A stretch of 64,000 nt of DNA from Adiantum capillus-veneris (lineage: Eukaryota; Streptophyta; Polypodiopsida; Polypodiales; Pteridaceae), in assembly GCA_014529385.2 (NCBI GenBank), contig CM043962.1, positions 90,627,180 to 90,691,179 on the forward strand, read 5' to 3'. The position numbers were made by a program, and so were the translations under genes. Within the stretch, counting starts at the first letter, position 1. Each line of letters starts with the position of its first letter. A model generated the notes under the pieces. The model searched no databases. It was given only the letters and a program-made list of their open reading frames with translations, and had not been told where the DNA came from. This document shows positions 42,230 to 53,459 of the stretch, in pieces.

Positions 42230-43470
42230 GAAAAGGAGGGGATGTCACGTGCACATCTAACCCTATGTGTACGTGGATAAGCTACTTCATGACTAGGGTT
42301 CAATTCAGTTCAGTTAGCGTAGGAAGTGCTCTGGCACTTTTGTGAGTCTGGTCGCAGACCGTGCATGTCCAGACACTTAGAATAGATGCATATCTCCGAT
42401 TGCACACAGCATGATCATCAGATTACAGTCAGAACCCATTAGGAGCATTTTTACAGTGCATAGACCTATTTTTCCTATTTTAGCCATTTTTCACTTAATC
42501 ATTAATAAGTGACTTTGTTGGGAAACTGGGTAGGGCAAACTGGCTAAGCAAGTATATAAGAAAACCTAGCGCTAGCACTTTCTAGCAGAAGAAGCAGCAA
42601 ACCGTAGTGGAAGTGCACCTTCTCAGCAAGACCAGCATGAAGACCTAGCGTTTTCAAGCTACCAAGACAGCCAGTGTTTTTCCCAAGTGCAGATCAGCCC
42701 CAGTGTTTTGCCACTTGCAAATCAGTGTGGCGTTTGCAGTTCTCCTAGCGTTTTTTTGTAGCAGAGACAGATTCAGCCCTAGCGTTTTTGGACCAGCATT
42801 CCAGCCTAGCGTTTTGTAGATTCCCGGCGACACGCCTAGTTTTTGGATCAGCGTTTTCGGTTTTCAGCGTGTAGACTCCGCACCGCAAATCCCAAACCTC
42901 GCAGAACTCACCTTTGTGCAACAAATTCTCGCCGCACGGTCAGATCAGCCAACGTTTGCAGATTCAGCCCGGAAAACGCAGATTTCAGCATCTGGGTTTT
43001 CAATGCGCTGTCGTCGCATCATCGTCATCGCCGTCGTTACCGATCATATAGTCAGAATTCAGCAAATACAAGATTTGCAGATTTCAGCCATTAGCGTTTT
43101 CAGTTTTCAGCCCGTCTCGTCGCCGTCCTCATCGTCGTCGACATCGTCGGCAAGTCCATTGCATTGTAGAGATTTGTGCAATCAATAGTAGATCGCTCTC
43201 GCCATAGAGAGTGGGGCCTTCGGAGGAGGGTTTGACAACATTTTGGTGTCGTATTCTTCTCTCTCTATCTCTCAGTCTTAGCACCTTCATTCACAGTGTT
43301 TACCACTTTGTTTGTGATCATTAGCACTCTCTCACTAAAGGAACGGAAGGCTCTCCCTTGCGTAAGAAAAAGGAACCTTCAGCACAGTTCGGAGCACTCA
43401 CCTTGAGCAAAGTTCAACATTCACATCCGTTGCACCTAGCAGGAAGTGATCCCCTCTGGCTGGAAAATGC
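42230..43470 (+). repeat. F2 polypurine tract and LTR
   Basis: AAAAGGAGGGGA (42230-42242) precedes TGTCACGTGCACATCTAACC at about 42244, a typical polypurine tract and LTR start. A TATA-like 'caagtatataagaaaacc' lies at 42549-42567. It then has repeated '(c)tagcgtttt(t/g)' words (42640-43110) and a CT-rich R-like part (43250-43275). The 3' end is placed near 43470 only by loss of similarity. Confidence 0.6.
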
Positions 43471-44199
43471 TAGGTACGGCAACAAAAATGTTAGGTATGG
43501 GGTTGCCCAAAAACGCTAGGTAACCCCTCCTCATACATGTGGCGGCTGGCCGCCATACTGCCCAATGAGACACCCTAGGGAGGTCGCTCCCTCTGGGGCT
43601 GGTTTTCACAACAGAAAGGTGGGCCCCCCTACTTACATATATAGGGCCAGCCCAAGGGCTGCCGACCCAAGGATCAATCCTCCACGACCTGCCCTAAAAA
43701 GGCCACATGCTGGGATAAATAGCAAAGGAGGGACTGAATGCCTCTAGGGTCCTGGGAAGTCAATGGATTGCAAAGGGGATGAGTACTCTCTGGCAGAAGG
43801 AGCCTACTTGGCTATGGAATTGAGCCAAAACTGGAGCTGAACATGGCTAAAGACAACCCGACATGAGAAACCTACCTCACAATGGCCGGGCACAACCACA
43901 AAACAACCCTCACTCCCTAGCACCTGTCCCTGGGAGAAACTGGGACCGGCTGGACGAATCTGGAGAGATGCATGAACTCTAACAAATGGCTCATTGATTC
44001 CTCCAACCTAAAACTATATGCACCTCATACGAAATGCCCACCATAGTGTAATAACATCTGTCAAAACGCTCCATTTATGCAAAAGGGTTCCAAAACTGGA
44101 AAATTGGCTCTAGAAGTCGATGAAGCATGCCCACGTGGCACATGGAGCCATGTGCACATGACAAGATCCCATCAACATCTCAACATCTAGGACCATTTA
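43471..44199. other. Unassigned, no gene seen
   Basis: Contains short repeated words ('aatgctaggta', 'acgctaggta') near 43465-43525 and otherwise unremarkable sequence with no supported frame. Confidence 0.3.
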
Positions 44200-44520
44200 T
44201 ATCAGCATTTCTGCAATCTAAAGCAAATACCTCTCTAGCGATAGAGAGGGGGAGCCCTTGGCCTTTGGAGGGGGGTTTGGGACCCATCCGGTGTTAGTCT
44301 TCTTCTCTCTCCATCACTCAGAGAACCTTTACTCACAATATCATTCTCTCCTCTCTCTAGTCTGTTGCATATCTCTCACATGAAGTACAAGGAACTCTGT
44401 CATGCAATAAAAGGAAACTTGAGTACACACTGAGCACTTGATCCTCAGCATTCACCATAAATTGCTTCCCTTGCACATTACACCGGAACAGAATCCTCTA
44501 CGCCATAGACACGTGTTGGC
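44200..44520 (+). repeat. F-type LTR fragment (F3)
   Basis: Blocks 'gcgatagagagggggagccc', 'ggaggggggtttg', 'gtgttagtcttcttctctctc' and 'cttgatcctcagcattcac' match F2 43195-43460 in order, with strong divergence. Confidence 0.5.
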
Positions 44521-44841
44521 TGTAATGGCATATAGTAGCATGTCCATGTGGCACATAAAGCCTTGTGCATTTGAAAAGCATTTTGTAAGTGTGTTCACCC
44601 TCAAGTTTCATTGACCATTAAGGGGGGTAGATAATTGCCTCCACAACAATGGAGAATCAATGTTTTTCCAAAGAAATTGAAAAAATTGTGGCCGATTTGA
44701 GAAGATACGTACATCGAGAAGATATTTAAAAGACATCTTGGCCAATGGATTGACTAAACGAGTTACCCTCAATGTCAGGCAAACAAAAGCTAAACCCACT
44801 GATCACTTTTGGTCCAACATTGCACACACGGAAGCAGCCTC
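44521..44841. other. Unassigned; possible LTR-element pol tail
   Basis: One frame around 44710-44760 reads YLKDILANGLTKRVTL, reminiscent of the C-terminus of Ty1/copia polyproteins, but too short to claim. It is the left flank of D1. Confidence 0.2.
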
Positions 44842-46318
44842 TGAAACCGGCCTGTTCAATCCAAAAAGGGTGGTAGACTTTACTTTAAACCTTGATTTAG
44901 CTTTCACCCATTTAATTTGTCGTCCACTTTACCTGTACTTTCAAGACACAACAAAGGGGAGAGGGATACAGGCTACTAGATTGCACCTGTATGAGTAGAC
45001 CGACACTAGATTGGCCCCTAACTTAGGCGCCCCTTTCGGTATTTCTTTATTGTTCAAAAGAGGGAATAAACGTTGTCGATCCCTACAAGCTGCCCCGCAC
45101 ACACTTGGCTGAATTTCAATTGTTCCGGCCCGATTTTGGCAACATAACTGTACTAGGACCCTTCACAGTCAGTATTCCCACGCATTGACTGACTTTCCCG
45201 ACGCATACGGGCACTTTGCAAAACCTGGCGAGAATCTGCAGCACGCTGAATTCTCTGTTTTCAGCCCCGAAAATGCGCCAGATCACCTGTACAGCAATCT
45301 CCTCGCGTCCTCGAACCTCCTGGGGGTATTAGGGACCGTTTAGGGACAAAACCCTAAACCTGCAAAAATACACAGCAGGCTGCAATTTACTGTTTCGGGC
45401 TCCGTTTCGCGTGCCGGTCGCATCCGTAGCAAGTCCTCGAGCTCCCGCACCTGTAGGGCTACTTGCCCTTTGAATCGGACGAGATTTCTGGCGTGAAACC
45501 TCTCCGAATTCACCTGTACCTGTGGGAGATTAGCCGCTAGCTAATCCAGTACCTGTGCAAGAGGCTCTTGCCTCGGCAATCGCGCATGAACCCACACAAC
45601 TGTACATTGGTCAATTGAAAAGCCCACTAGAGGGGCATAACATATTGCCATAGGGGAGAGAGAGGGCAATGCGTAGCGTGCAGGGCATCACTCCTGGCAC
45701 CGCACTGTACATAGGAGGGAAAGCAAGCACTCCATAGCTCTTAACCTGTGACAAAAACTGAAAATGAGCCTCTTTGCTCTTCAAATTCAGCGCCCCCTTC
45801 TCTTGCATGAGGAAAGTGCACCAGAAGGTGCCACTTGGCACATTTATAAGCATTTTCCGGTTTCGGGGTTGCCGCCTAAAAATCTCCCAACCGGTTGCCC
45901 AGATGACTTCACGGCAGAGTAAGAAAATGTTCCCCTTGTCATTCCGGAGGTAATGACGCAAACACATTTTCAGGTCCCAAAATAGTAGTTCCCTAAATTT
46001 TAGGAGATGCTGCCATTGTATCTTTCTAGGTCATCCGACCCTCTTTGTACACTGTGGCCACATCCAGAACTGAAATGTAGCCTCTGTAGCAAAGGATTCT
46101 CTTTGGCTAGTCAATGACCCCACTTAGCTAACCATAGTCCTTGTCCAACCTTAGTGCTCTCTTGCCCTCAGGCCTGGACTCCCTCTGGACAATTCCACAC
46201 TAGCTATGCAATGCAGGGCAATTAGATTTCCCGAGGGGTGTTTCCAAAAAGTGAAAGTAAATAGATAATAAGAAAGAAATCAACAAAAAGGATAGATAGT
46301 AGTCACACGCTGGTGACA
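44842..46318 (-). repeat. D1 3' LTR
   Basis: 1477 bp. Minus strand starts TGTCACCAGCGTGTGAC and ends CAGGCCGGTTTCA. The polypurine tract AAGAGGGAGATA is at 46319-46330 on minus. Contains the shared motif (about 45025-45043, reverse), AATAAA just upstream of it, and the 118-codon open frame 45611-45967. Confidence 0.92.
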
Positions 46319-46894
46319 TATCTCCCTCTTGAAATCTCAAACGTCCTCGTTTGCATCTATGTCGTACATGCTCCTAGTCAACACTGATGTATTCAACACT
46401 TGTCGACACATGTACGACACATACATGCTCATTGTCAACCCTGGTGTATTCAACATCTCGTCGACACATGTATTGCCTGCGTGTGACCCCTGTCCCAATG
46501 ACATAGTGGTAACTTCGCACTCTGCCATTGCTTTGAGTCACTAACTTTCCAATGACAAAATGGTAGCTGCACATTTTGCCACTGTCTTATAGTACACGTT
46601 GGATCCCGTAACACTTTCGAGCATACCCAAACCAACAGTTTAAGAATGCAGTTACACATGTACTCTTCTTTAATAGAAGCAATTTCCGTATCCTTGACAA
46701 ACTGACAAGAAATACTCACTTCTATAGCACCAACCAAACTTTTGGACATTCCATAAGAGCAATTGCCAAACTGACAATCTGTACAGCTCTAACATTCATG
46801 TAACAGGTATTTCATTTGAGCTCACTTTAAATACCATGTACATCATTTGTTTCAAAAGCCATTGTCACACTGACAATCCATGTAGCTTTGAAAC
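46319..46894 (-). other. D1 3' untranslated tail and polypurine tract
   Basis: No coding. Repeats 'gtgttgaatacatcagtgttgac'-like words (46370-46470) as near-direct repeats of about 60 bp. Confidence 0.75.
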
Positions 46895-47940
46895 TCAAGG
46901 GGTGAAGGTAGGTTGCAAATTGAAGGCTTCAAGGTAAAGTGATAACACAGTTGGTGACTCTGCAAGTTCACCTTCTTCCATCCACTTAGCATCCATTGGT
47001 GGATAGTTTCTGAACTTTACCAAGTAACGCCTAGCAACCTTGCCTTTCACTTTCCTTTCTTTGTGTGCCAAAATCTGTTCAGGGACCAAGATCTCGTAAA
47101 GTTCCTCGACTTCCGGCTGATCTTCAGCTGGCATATCTTCTGGCACATCACCCACATAGGGTCTAAGAAGACTCACATGAAACGCATTGTGAATCTTCCA
47201 ACTGTCAGGCAATTTCAGCCTATATGCAACATCACTGATTATGTCGCACACTTGAAAAGGCCCATAGTAACGCATGCTGAGCTTTGGAAACAGTCTTTCC
47301 TTGCCCTTCATCTTCTTTAACCTTGCCTTTTCAAAGCGCAAAAGCACCCAATCACCAAGTGAATATACCACTTCACGACGGTGTCGATCAGCTGCTTTCT
47401 TTTGCTTTGCCTGAGTCTTTTCCAAGGCCACTTTGACCTTCTTGTACATTTCATCCATGTCCTGAACATACTTATTTGCTTCAAATATCTTGTCCTTTGT
47501 ATGCAGTATGGGAGGAACTTTCTTGCCACCTTCAACTATCTCAAAAGGTGCCTTGCCAGTTGATGAATGCATTGTATTATTGTATGCATACTCCACCAAT
47601 GGCAAATACTGCTCCCACTTTCCTTTATGCTCTGACACATAGCACTTCAGCAGATCTAGGACAGTAGAATTTGCCTCTTCTGACTGCCCATCTGTTTGAG
47701 GATGAAATGACGAAGAGAATTTGAGCGTGGTGCCCATATTCTCAAACAATCCTCTCCAGAACAAACTAGTCATGCATGGATCACGGTCGCTAACAATCGA
47801 CTGTGGCATGCCATGATACTTGAAAATATTGCTCATAAACAAGCGTGCCATTTGATCTAGCTTTATCTTCTTCTTGACAGGAATAAAATGAGCTTGTTTG
47901 CTGAATCTGCAAATAATGGTCCAAATACCATCGTTTCATG
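46895..47940 (-). pseudogene. D1 integrase core to chromodomain
   Basis: A 318-codon open frame from 47851: ARLFMSNIFKYHGMPQSIVS with SDRDP (second catalytic Asp), the Glu region SSFHPQTDGQSEEANSTVLD, 'PLVEYAYNNTMHSSTGKAPF', the GPY/F-like segment MRYYGPFQVCDIISDVAYRL, the HNAFHVSLLRPYVGD motif and a chromodomain (ILAHKERKVKGKVARRYLVK..DAKWMEEGE). The first catalytic Asp lies in the upstream frame; 47852-47940 contains a TAG and a frame change. Confidence 0.92.
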
Positions 47941-47941
47941 T

Positions 47942-49459
47942 CTACGTTCTCGGAAGATCAAAGATAAAATCCATAGCAATACTTTCCCATGGTTTATCTG
48001 GAATAGGTAGTGGTTGCAATAACCCTGGTGCCTTTTGGCTGTCAAACTTGACCTTCTGGCAAATTAGGCATTCTCGCACAAAGGCATCCACATCTCTTCT
48101 CAATGTAGGCCAGTAGAAGAATGTCTCAACCGCTTTAACTATAGCATCGATACCACGATGTCCTGCATATGGTGGGACATGACTCTCTTCCATAACTTTG
48201 CGTCGCAATGGCTTTGTGACACACAATCTGCCATGCATCATCATGAACCCGTCTTTAAGAAGATAGTGTTCATGACGTTGTCCATCCATTAGTTGCTCGA
48301 AAACCCTTGCAAAATCTTCATCATTTGCATACTGTTCTCTCATATCATCAAGTTCATGATGATAAGGAATTGACACAGCTGAAATTTGTGGCTTCCTTGA
48401 CAAGGCATTAGCCACAACGTTCTTCTTGCCTTCCACATGCACAATCTGAAAATGGAACATTGACAAGATATTTGCCCATCGCATATGCTTCTCAGATAAC
48501 TTTGTCTGTGTCAAGAAGTATCGCAAGGTCTGATGGTCCGTTTGGACAACAAAGTCTGCACCTAGCAGGTAGTGTTTCCAACTTAAGAGCGCATGAATCA
48601 CAGCCAGTAACTCTTTCTCATAGACCTGCATGGTCATCTCTGGCCCTTGCAAAATTCTGCTCTCATAGGCTACTACCTTGCCATCTTGCATTAGCACTGC
48701 ACCAATGCTACTACCACAGGCATCACACTGGACCACAAATGACTTCCTAAGATCTGGCAACACAATGACGGGATCTGAAGTCATCTTTTTCTTTAAGAGA
48801 TTAAATGCTAAAATCTCTTTCTGTGTCCATCTAAAGGTGACTGCCTTCTTTTGAAGAGCATGTAAAGGTGAAGCAATCTCAACGAAATTTCGGATAAACC
48901 GTCTGTAATAGGAGCATAGTCCCAAGAAACTTCGGACATCGTGCACCGTCTTCAAATCTGGCCATGACTTGATCGCTTCAACTTTTGCAGGATCCATTCT
49001 GACACCAGACAATGTGTCCAGAAAGTGAATCTCTTCTAGAAAAAACTCACTTTTCTTTGCATTGATGAGCAACCTATGACTGCGTAGCTCTTCAAACACA
49101 ATGGCCAAGTGATGCCTATGCTCTTCTTCATTCTTTGAATAGACTATCATGTCATCAAAGAATGTACCAACAAACTGCTGGTGTGGACGGAAAATTCTGT
49201 CCATCATCCTATTGAACGTAGTAGGAGCATTTGTGAGACCAAAGGGCATCACTAAAAATTCGTAAAGGCCAAACGTCGTTCTAAAAGCAGTCTTGTGCAC
49301 ATCCTCTGATCTAATGCGGATCTGATGGTACCCACTCTTTAGATCTATCCTGCTAAACATAGCTGCTCCTTCTAATTTGTCCATAATGTCATCAATTCTA
49401 GGTATAGGGAACCTATTCTTGATGGTATTCTTGTTCAGTGCACGGTAGTCTATGCACAT
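47942..49459 (-). pseudogene. D1 reverse transcriptase, RNase H, integrase zinc domain
   Basis: A 505-codon open frame: RIDLKSGYHQIRIRSEDV (motif A), FLVMPFGLTNAPTTF, FFDDMIVYSK (catalytic box), then a small deletion at FLDTLSGVRMDP, RNase H (DACGSSIGAVLMQDG; ELLAVIHALLSW; QTDHQTLRYF), NALSRKPQ, the zinc region HVPPYAGHRG..CLICQKVKFD and the core start MDFIFDLPRT, ending at TAG (47942-47944). N-terminally it continues to protease across a TAG at 49481-49483. Confidence 0.93.
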
Positions 49460-49480
49460 ACGCCATGAGCCATCCTTTTT

Positions 49481-50371
49481 CTACACCAACAACACTGGAG
49501 AACAGAATGGAGATGAACTGGGCTGAATCAGCCCCTTTTCTAACAGCTCCTGTACTTGGCCCATTATCTCTTTCTGCTGAGCCGCACTAACCCTGTACGG
49601 AGGCTTATTTGGTGGGCTACTTCCTGGCACCAAATCTATCGCATGGTCCTTGGGTCTCTCTGGCGGTAATTGAGACGGTAATGAATCGGAAAAACAGTCA
49701 CTATACTGTTGTAAAAACATTGACCTTTCTTTTTCTAGCACAGATAAATTTGATTCATCACAATCTGACACTTCACGTGCAAAAACCAAGTACGCAGAAA
49801 GATGCTTTTTCATTACAGAAGTAATAGCAGAAGCTGATACCGTGGGAATAGACTCCCCTTTAAGCTTTACATCCAGAATGTGAGTTTTTCCCCTGCTCTG
49901 TACAGTGATCTTTTTGTTGTAGGCATCCATGATTCCCTGTACACGAAACAACCAAGGAATACCTAGCAACACATCACATCCGTCCAGTGGCATGATGTAA
50001 AATTCTTCAGCATCTACATAGGACTGGATATGTAGACGCAACTTTCCAATGATGGGTGTCACAGCCTCTGTATGGCTAGGACATGCCAAACCTGCTTCTG
50101 CTGTATACCCCATCTCTTCAGGTTTGATTCCCAACTTTGAAGCCAATTCTGGGGAAATGAAGTTGGCTTTGGCACCTGGATCAAAGAAGATAAGCACTGT
50201 TTGATCCCTGACTTTTCCCCATGCTCTGCAAAGCTCAGTTGCATTTGAATTTGGCTTGTCGCCCACCATATCTGGCACTAGACCAGCCATGGGCTTCTTT
50301 CCTTTCTTGTCCTCGTCTTCAGAATCAGTTGGCCTTTTCTTTGTAGGACAATTGTAAGCAATGTGGCCAGG
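49481..50371 (-). pseudogene. D1 protease and RT N-terminus
   Basis: A 269-codon frame (49481-50290) follows gag in phase. Protease: VLIFFDPGAKANFISPELAS with D-P-G at the catalytic place (about 50150-50200), then GCDVLLGIPWLFRVQGIMDA. The RT linker reads DHAIDLVPGSSPPNKPPYRV and ends SPVLLV before TAG 49481. About 50300-50371 encodes the rest of the zinc knuckle (PGHIAYNC) and a charged linker. Confidence 0.9.
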
Positions 50372-51984
50372 CTACTCACAAATAAAGCATTTGTTCTCTG
50401 TCCTCAGGACCTTCTTTTGCTCTTCAGACTTGCGAGGAAAACGTCTTTTCCATTTCTTCGCTGGTCCCTTTTTTGATTCAACCGAAGCTTTGCCTTTCCT
50501 TGCGTTGGCTGGTTCCTCAGTCACTTTAGGAACCTCCTTGGAAACATACTTCTTCGCTGAATTTGTCTTGGCTGATCCTTCCTTGATGCCAGTATTGAAT
50601 TCACAATCTTCTCTCTTGAGCAAACCATTGCCAGTGTTTGTTACCTCGATGAGCTGCGTCAAAGTAGTGACTTTGGTCTTCGTGCAGTATTTTCTCAATC
50701 CTTTGGGTAGGCCACAACAGTATTTTTCAATCTGTTCTGTCAATGGCTCAAACCTATAGGAAGTTATTGGAAGTAGAGCTTTCCAAAACTTCCGATTGTA
50801 GTCATCCAGATTCTTGCAAGTAGCAGCATTAAGCTGGTGCCATTTTGTCATGACATCTGCTTCAAAGTCATCAGATAACCATGCTGCTGCAAAAATATGC
50901 TTGAAGTAAATCCATGTGGACGGAGCTTGTCCTTGAAGCAATAAAGTTGTCCACCATTGTCCTGCATTCCCTGTCAAGAAAGTGGCTGCCTTGCGGACCT
51001 TTGAAGCCTCTGTAAAGTTTCCCCTTGCATAGGCCTTGTCAAACTGTTGGAGGAATGAGAGAGCCTTCTTCCTGTCATCAAACCCTGTAAAGGTCGTGAA
51101 TGACACACCTTTGCCACCTTCTTTGTACGGAGTTGGCTTTTCCAGCGGCGTTAAATTGTCATATGGAAGTGACTGAAACATGGGAACACTGTTAGGGTTC
51201 ATTCGTGTTCCTTGACCGCAATTAAGTTGACCTGGAAACGCCATATTTGTAATTCCAGCCATACCAAAATTTGCTTGCGGCATCCCAAATTGGCCCTGAG
51301 TGCTCTGAAACCCTGGTAGCATTCCCGTGACACCATACATGGGGTTAGGCATCATCGTTTGAGCACCCCCAAACATTGTTCCTGGCGTGTAAAACTGATT
51401 TCCAGGTGCATGACCAGCAATACCGATCCACCTCCAAAATAGCCAGGGTGTACTGAAGGTGGTGGGAAGACCTGTTGCATAGCTTGTAGGTTGCTTCCCT
51501 GCCCATTAGAACCAGCTATAGGTTGTTGAAAGGTGGCGGACTGAACTGGTACAGCTTGAAAGACTGGCATCTCAGCCACCTGTTCTTGCACCTTAGGCAT
51601 AGGTTGTGGAGACTGCATGTTCTCCGTCAAGTATACAGGTGTTTCCATTGACTGTGCAGTATGAATCACCTGTGCTTGAGCCTTAACAAGCTTTTGACTA
51701 TGATCCAGTGACCCAACTTGCTGAGACGGAACAGGAGGTTGTAGAAAGGCTAAAAACCTCGGATTCTGTATTACTTGTGTGAACATAGCCACAGCAGTAG
51801 CCAACTGGGTCCTGAATATATCATCATCCGTCTGTGGTGGTCTTGAGGACTCACCCACTTCATGTGTCTGTTGACCCTGTGACGAGGAAACCTCTTCAGT
51901 CACATCATCTGGTCTGTCAGCCATAATTGCTATTTCCTGTGTCTGGTCTATGATTCCCTGTGTCTTCAAGCCCAAACTGACCAA
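50372..51984 (-). pseudogene. D1 gag
   Basis: Likely start is the ATG at 51924 (MADRPDDVTEEVSSSQGQQT), although the frame is open to 51984. The N-terminal Gln/Pro-rich half (51430-51924) changes frame near 51430 into 51376-50372. That frame carries the capsid domain (ALSFLQQFDKAYARGNFTEA, QWWTTLLLQGQAPSTWIYFK, LTEQIEKYCCGLPKGLRKYC), a Lys-rich tail and the first half of the CCHC knuckle, CFICE. TAG at 50372-50374 then interrupts the knuckle before PGHIAYNC. Confidence 0.9.
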
Positions 51985-52011
51985 GGCTCACTTCTATGGG
52001 AAAAAGTGATT

Positions 52012-52031
52012 TAATCCCGTCGATGGAACCA
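52012..52031 (-). other. D1 primer-binding site (probable)
   Basis: On minus, TGGTTCCATCGACGGGATT directly follows the 5' LTR. This is not the tRNA-Met type; it resembles the 'TGGCGCCGTTGCCGGGG' class of plant elements. E2 has the related ggttccgttgtcgggacc at about 40808. The tRNA is not assigned. Confidence 0.7.
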
Positions 52032-53459
52032 TGAAACCGGCCTGTTCAATCCAAAAAGGGCGGTAGACTTTACTTTAAACCTTGATTTAGCTTTCACCCA
52101 TTTAATTTGTCATCCACTTTACTTGTACTTTCAAGACACAACAAAGGGGAGAGGGATACAGGCTACTAGATTGCACCTGTATGAGTAGACCGACACCAGA
52201 TTAGTCCCTAACTTAGGCGCCCCTTTCGGTATTTCTTTATTGTTCAAAAGAGGGAATAAACGCTGTGGATCCCTACAAGCTGCCCCGCACACACTTGGCT
52301 GAATTTCAACTGTTCCAGCCCGATTTTGGCAACATAACTGTACTAGGACCCTTCACAGTCAGTATTCCCACGCATTGACTGACTTTCCCGACGCATACGG
52401 GCACTTTGCAAAACCTGGCGAGAATCTGCAGCACGCTGAATTCTCTGTTTTCAGCCCCAAAAATGCGCCAGATCATCTGTACAACAGTCCCCTCGCGTCC
52501 CCGAACCTCCTGGGGGTATTAGGGACCGTTTAGGGCCAAAACCCTAAACCTGCAAAAATACACAGCAGGCTGTAATTTACTGTTTCGGGCTCCGTTTCAC
52601 GTGCCGGTCGCATCCGTAGCAAGTCCTTGAGCTCCCGCACCTGTCCAAATTCACCTGTACCTGCGGGGGATTAGCCGCTAGCTAATCCAGTACCTGTGCA
52701 AGAGGCTCTTGCCTTGGGAATCACGCATGAACCCACACAACTGTACATTTGTCAATTGAAAAGCCCACTAGAGAGGCATAACATACTGCCATAGGGGAGA
52801 GAGAGGGCAGTGCGTAGCGTGCAGGGCATCACTCCTGGCACCGCACTGTACATAGGTGGGAAAGCAAGCACTACATAGCTCTTAACCTGTGACAAAAACT
52901 GAAAATGAGCCTCTTTGCTCTTCAAATTCAGTGCCCCCTTCTCTTGCATGAGGAAAGTGCACCAGAAGGTGCCACTTGGCACATTTATAAGCATTTTCCC
53001 GTTTCGGGGTTGCCGCCTAAAAATCTCCCAACTGGTTGCCCAGTTGACTTCACGGCAAAGCAAGAAAATGTTCCCCTTGTCATTCCGGAGGTAATGACGC
53101 AAACACATTTTCAGGTCCCAAAATAGCAGTTCCCTAAATTTTAGGAGATGCTGCCATTGTATCTTTCTAGGTCATCCGACCCTCTTTGTACACTGTGGCC
53201 ACATCCAGAACTGAAATGTAGCCTCTGTAGCAAAGGATTCGCTTTGGCTAGTCAATGACCCCACTTAGCTAACCATAGTCCTTGTCCAACCTTATTGCTC
53301 TCTTGCCCTCAGGCCTGGACTCCCTCTGGACAGTTCCACACCAGCTATGCAATGCAGGGCAGTTAGATTTCTCGAGGGGTGTTTCCAAAAAGTGAAAGTA
53401 AATAGATAATAAGAACGAAATCAACAAAAAGGATAGATAGTAGTCACACGCTGGTGACA
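52032..53459 (-). repeat. D1 5' LTR
   Basis: 1428 bp; about 50 bp shorter than the 3' LTR because of a deletion after 'agctcccgcacctgt' (near 52643). Otherwise very similar. It also keeps the 118-codon frame (52752-53108) and the shared motif (about 52215-52233). Confidence 0.92.

Larger units (their letters stand above)
44842..53459 (-). mobile_element. D1: nearly complete Ty3/gypsy chromovirus with long LTRs
   Basis: 8.6 kb, LTRs 44842-46318 (3') and 52032-53459 (5'). Flanking GCCTC (44837-44841) and GCTTC (53460-53464) are a probable TSD with one change. Order on minus: LTR, PBS, gag, protease, RT, RNase H, integrase, chromodomain, tail, PPT, LTR. Pol is open except for a few stops, all TAG, and one frameshift each in gag and integrase. 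It is the best reference for the family and for reading D2. Confidence 0.93.

Noticed and set aside
44710-44790. Possible Ty1/copia C-terminus (DILANGLTK)
   Set aside because: Nine residues in an otherwise unrecognisable frame.
50150-50200. D-P-G at the protease active site of D1
   Set aside because: Seen in several plant gypsy groups; alone it is weak evidence of novelty.
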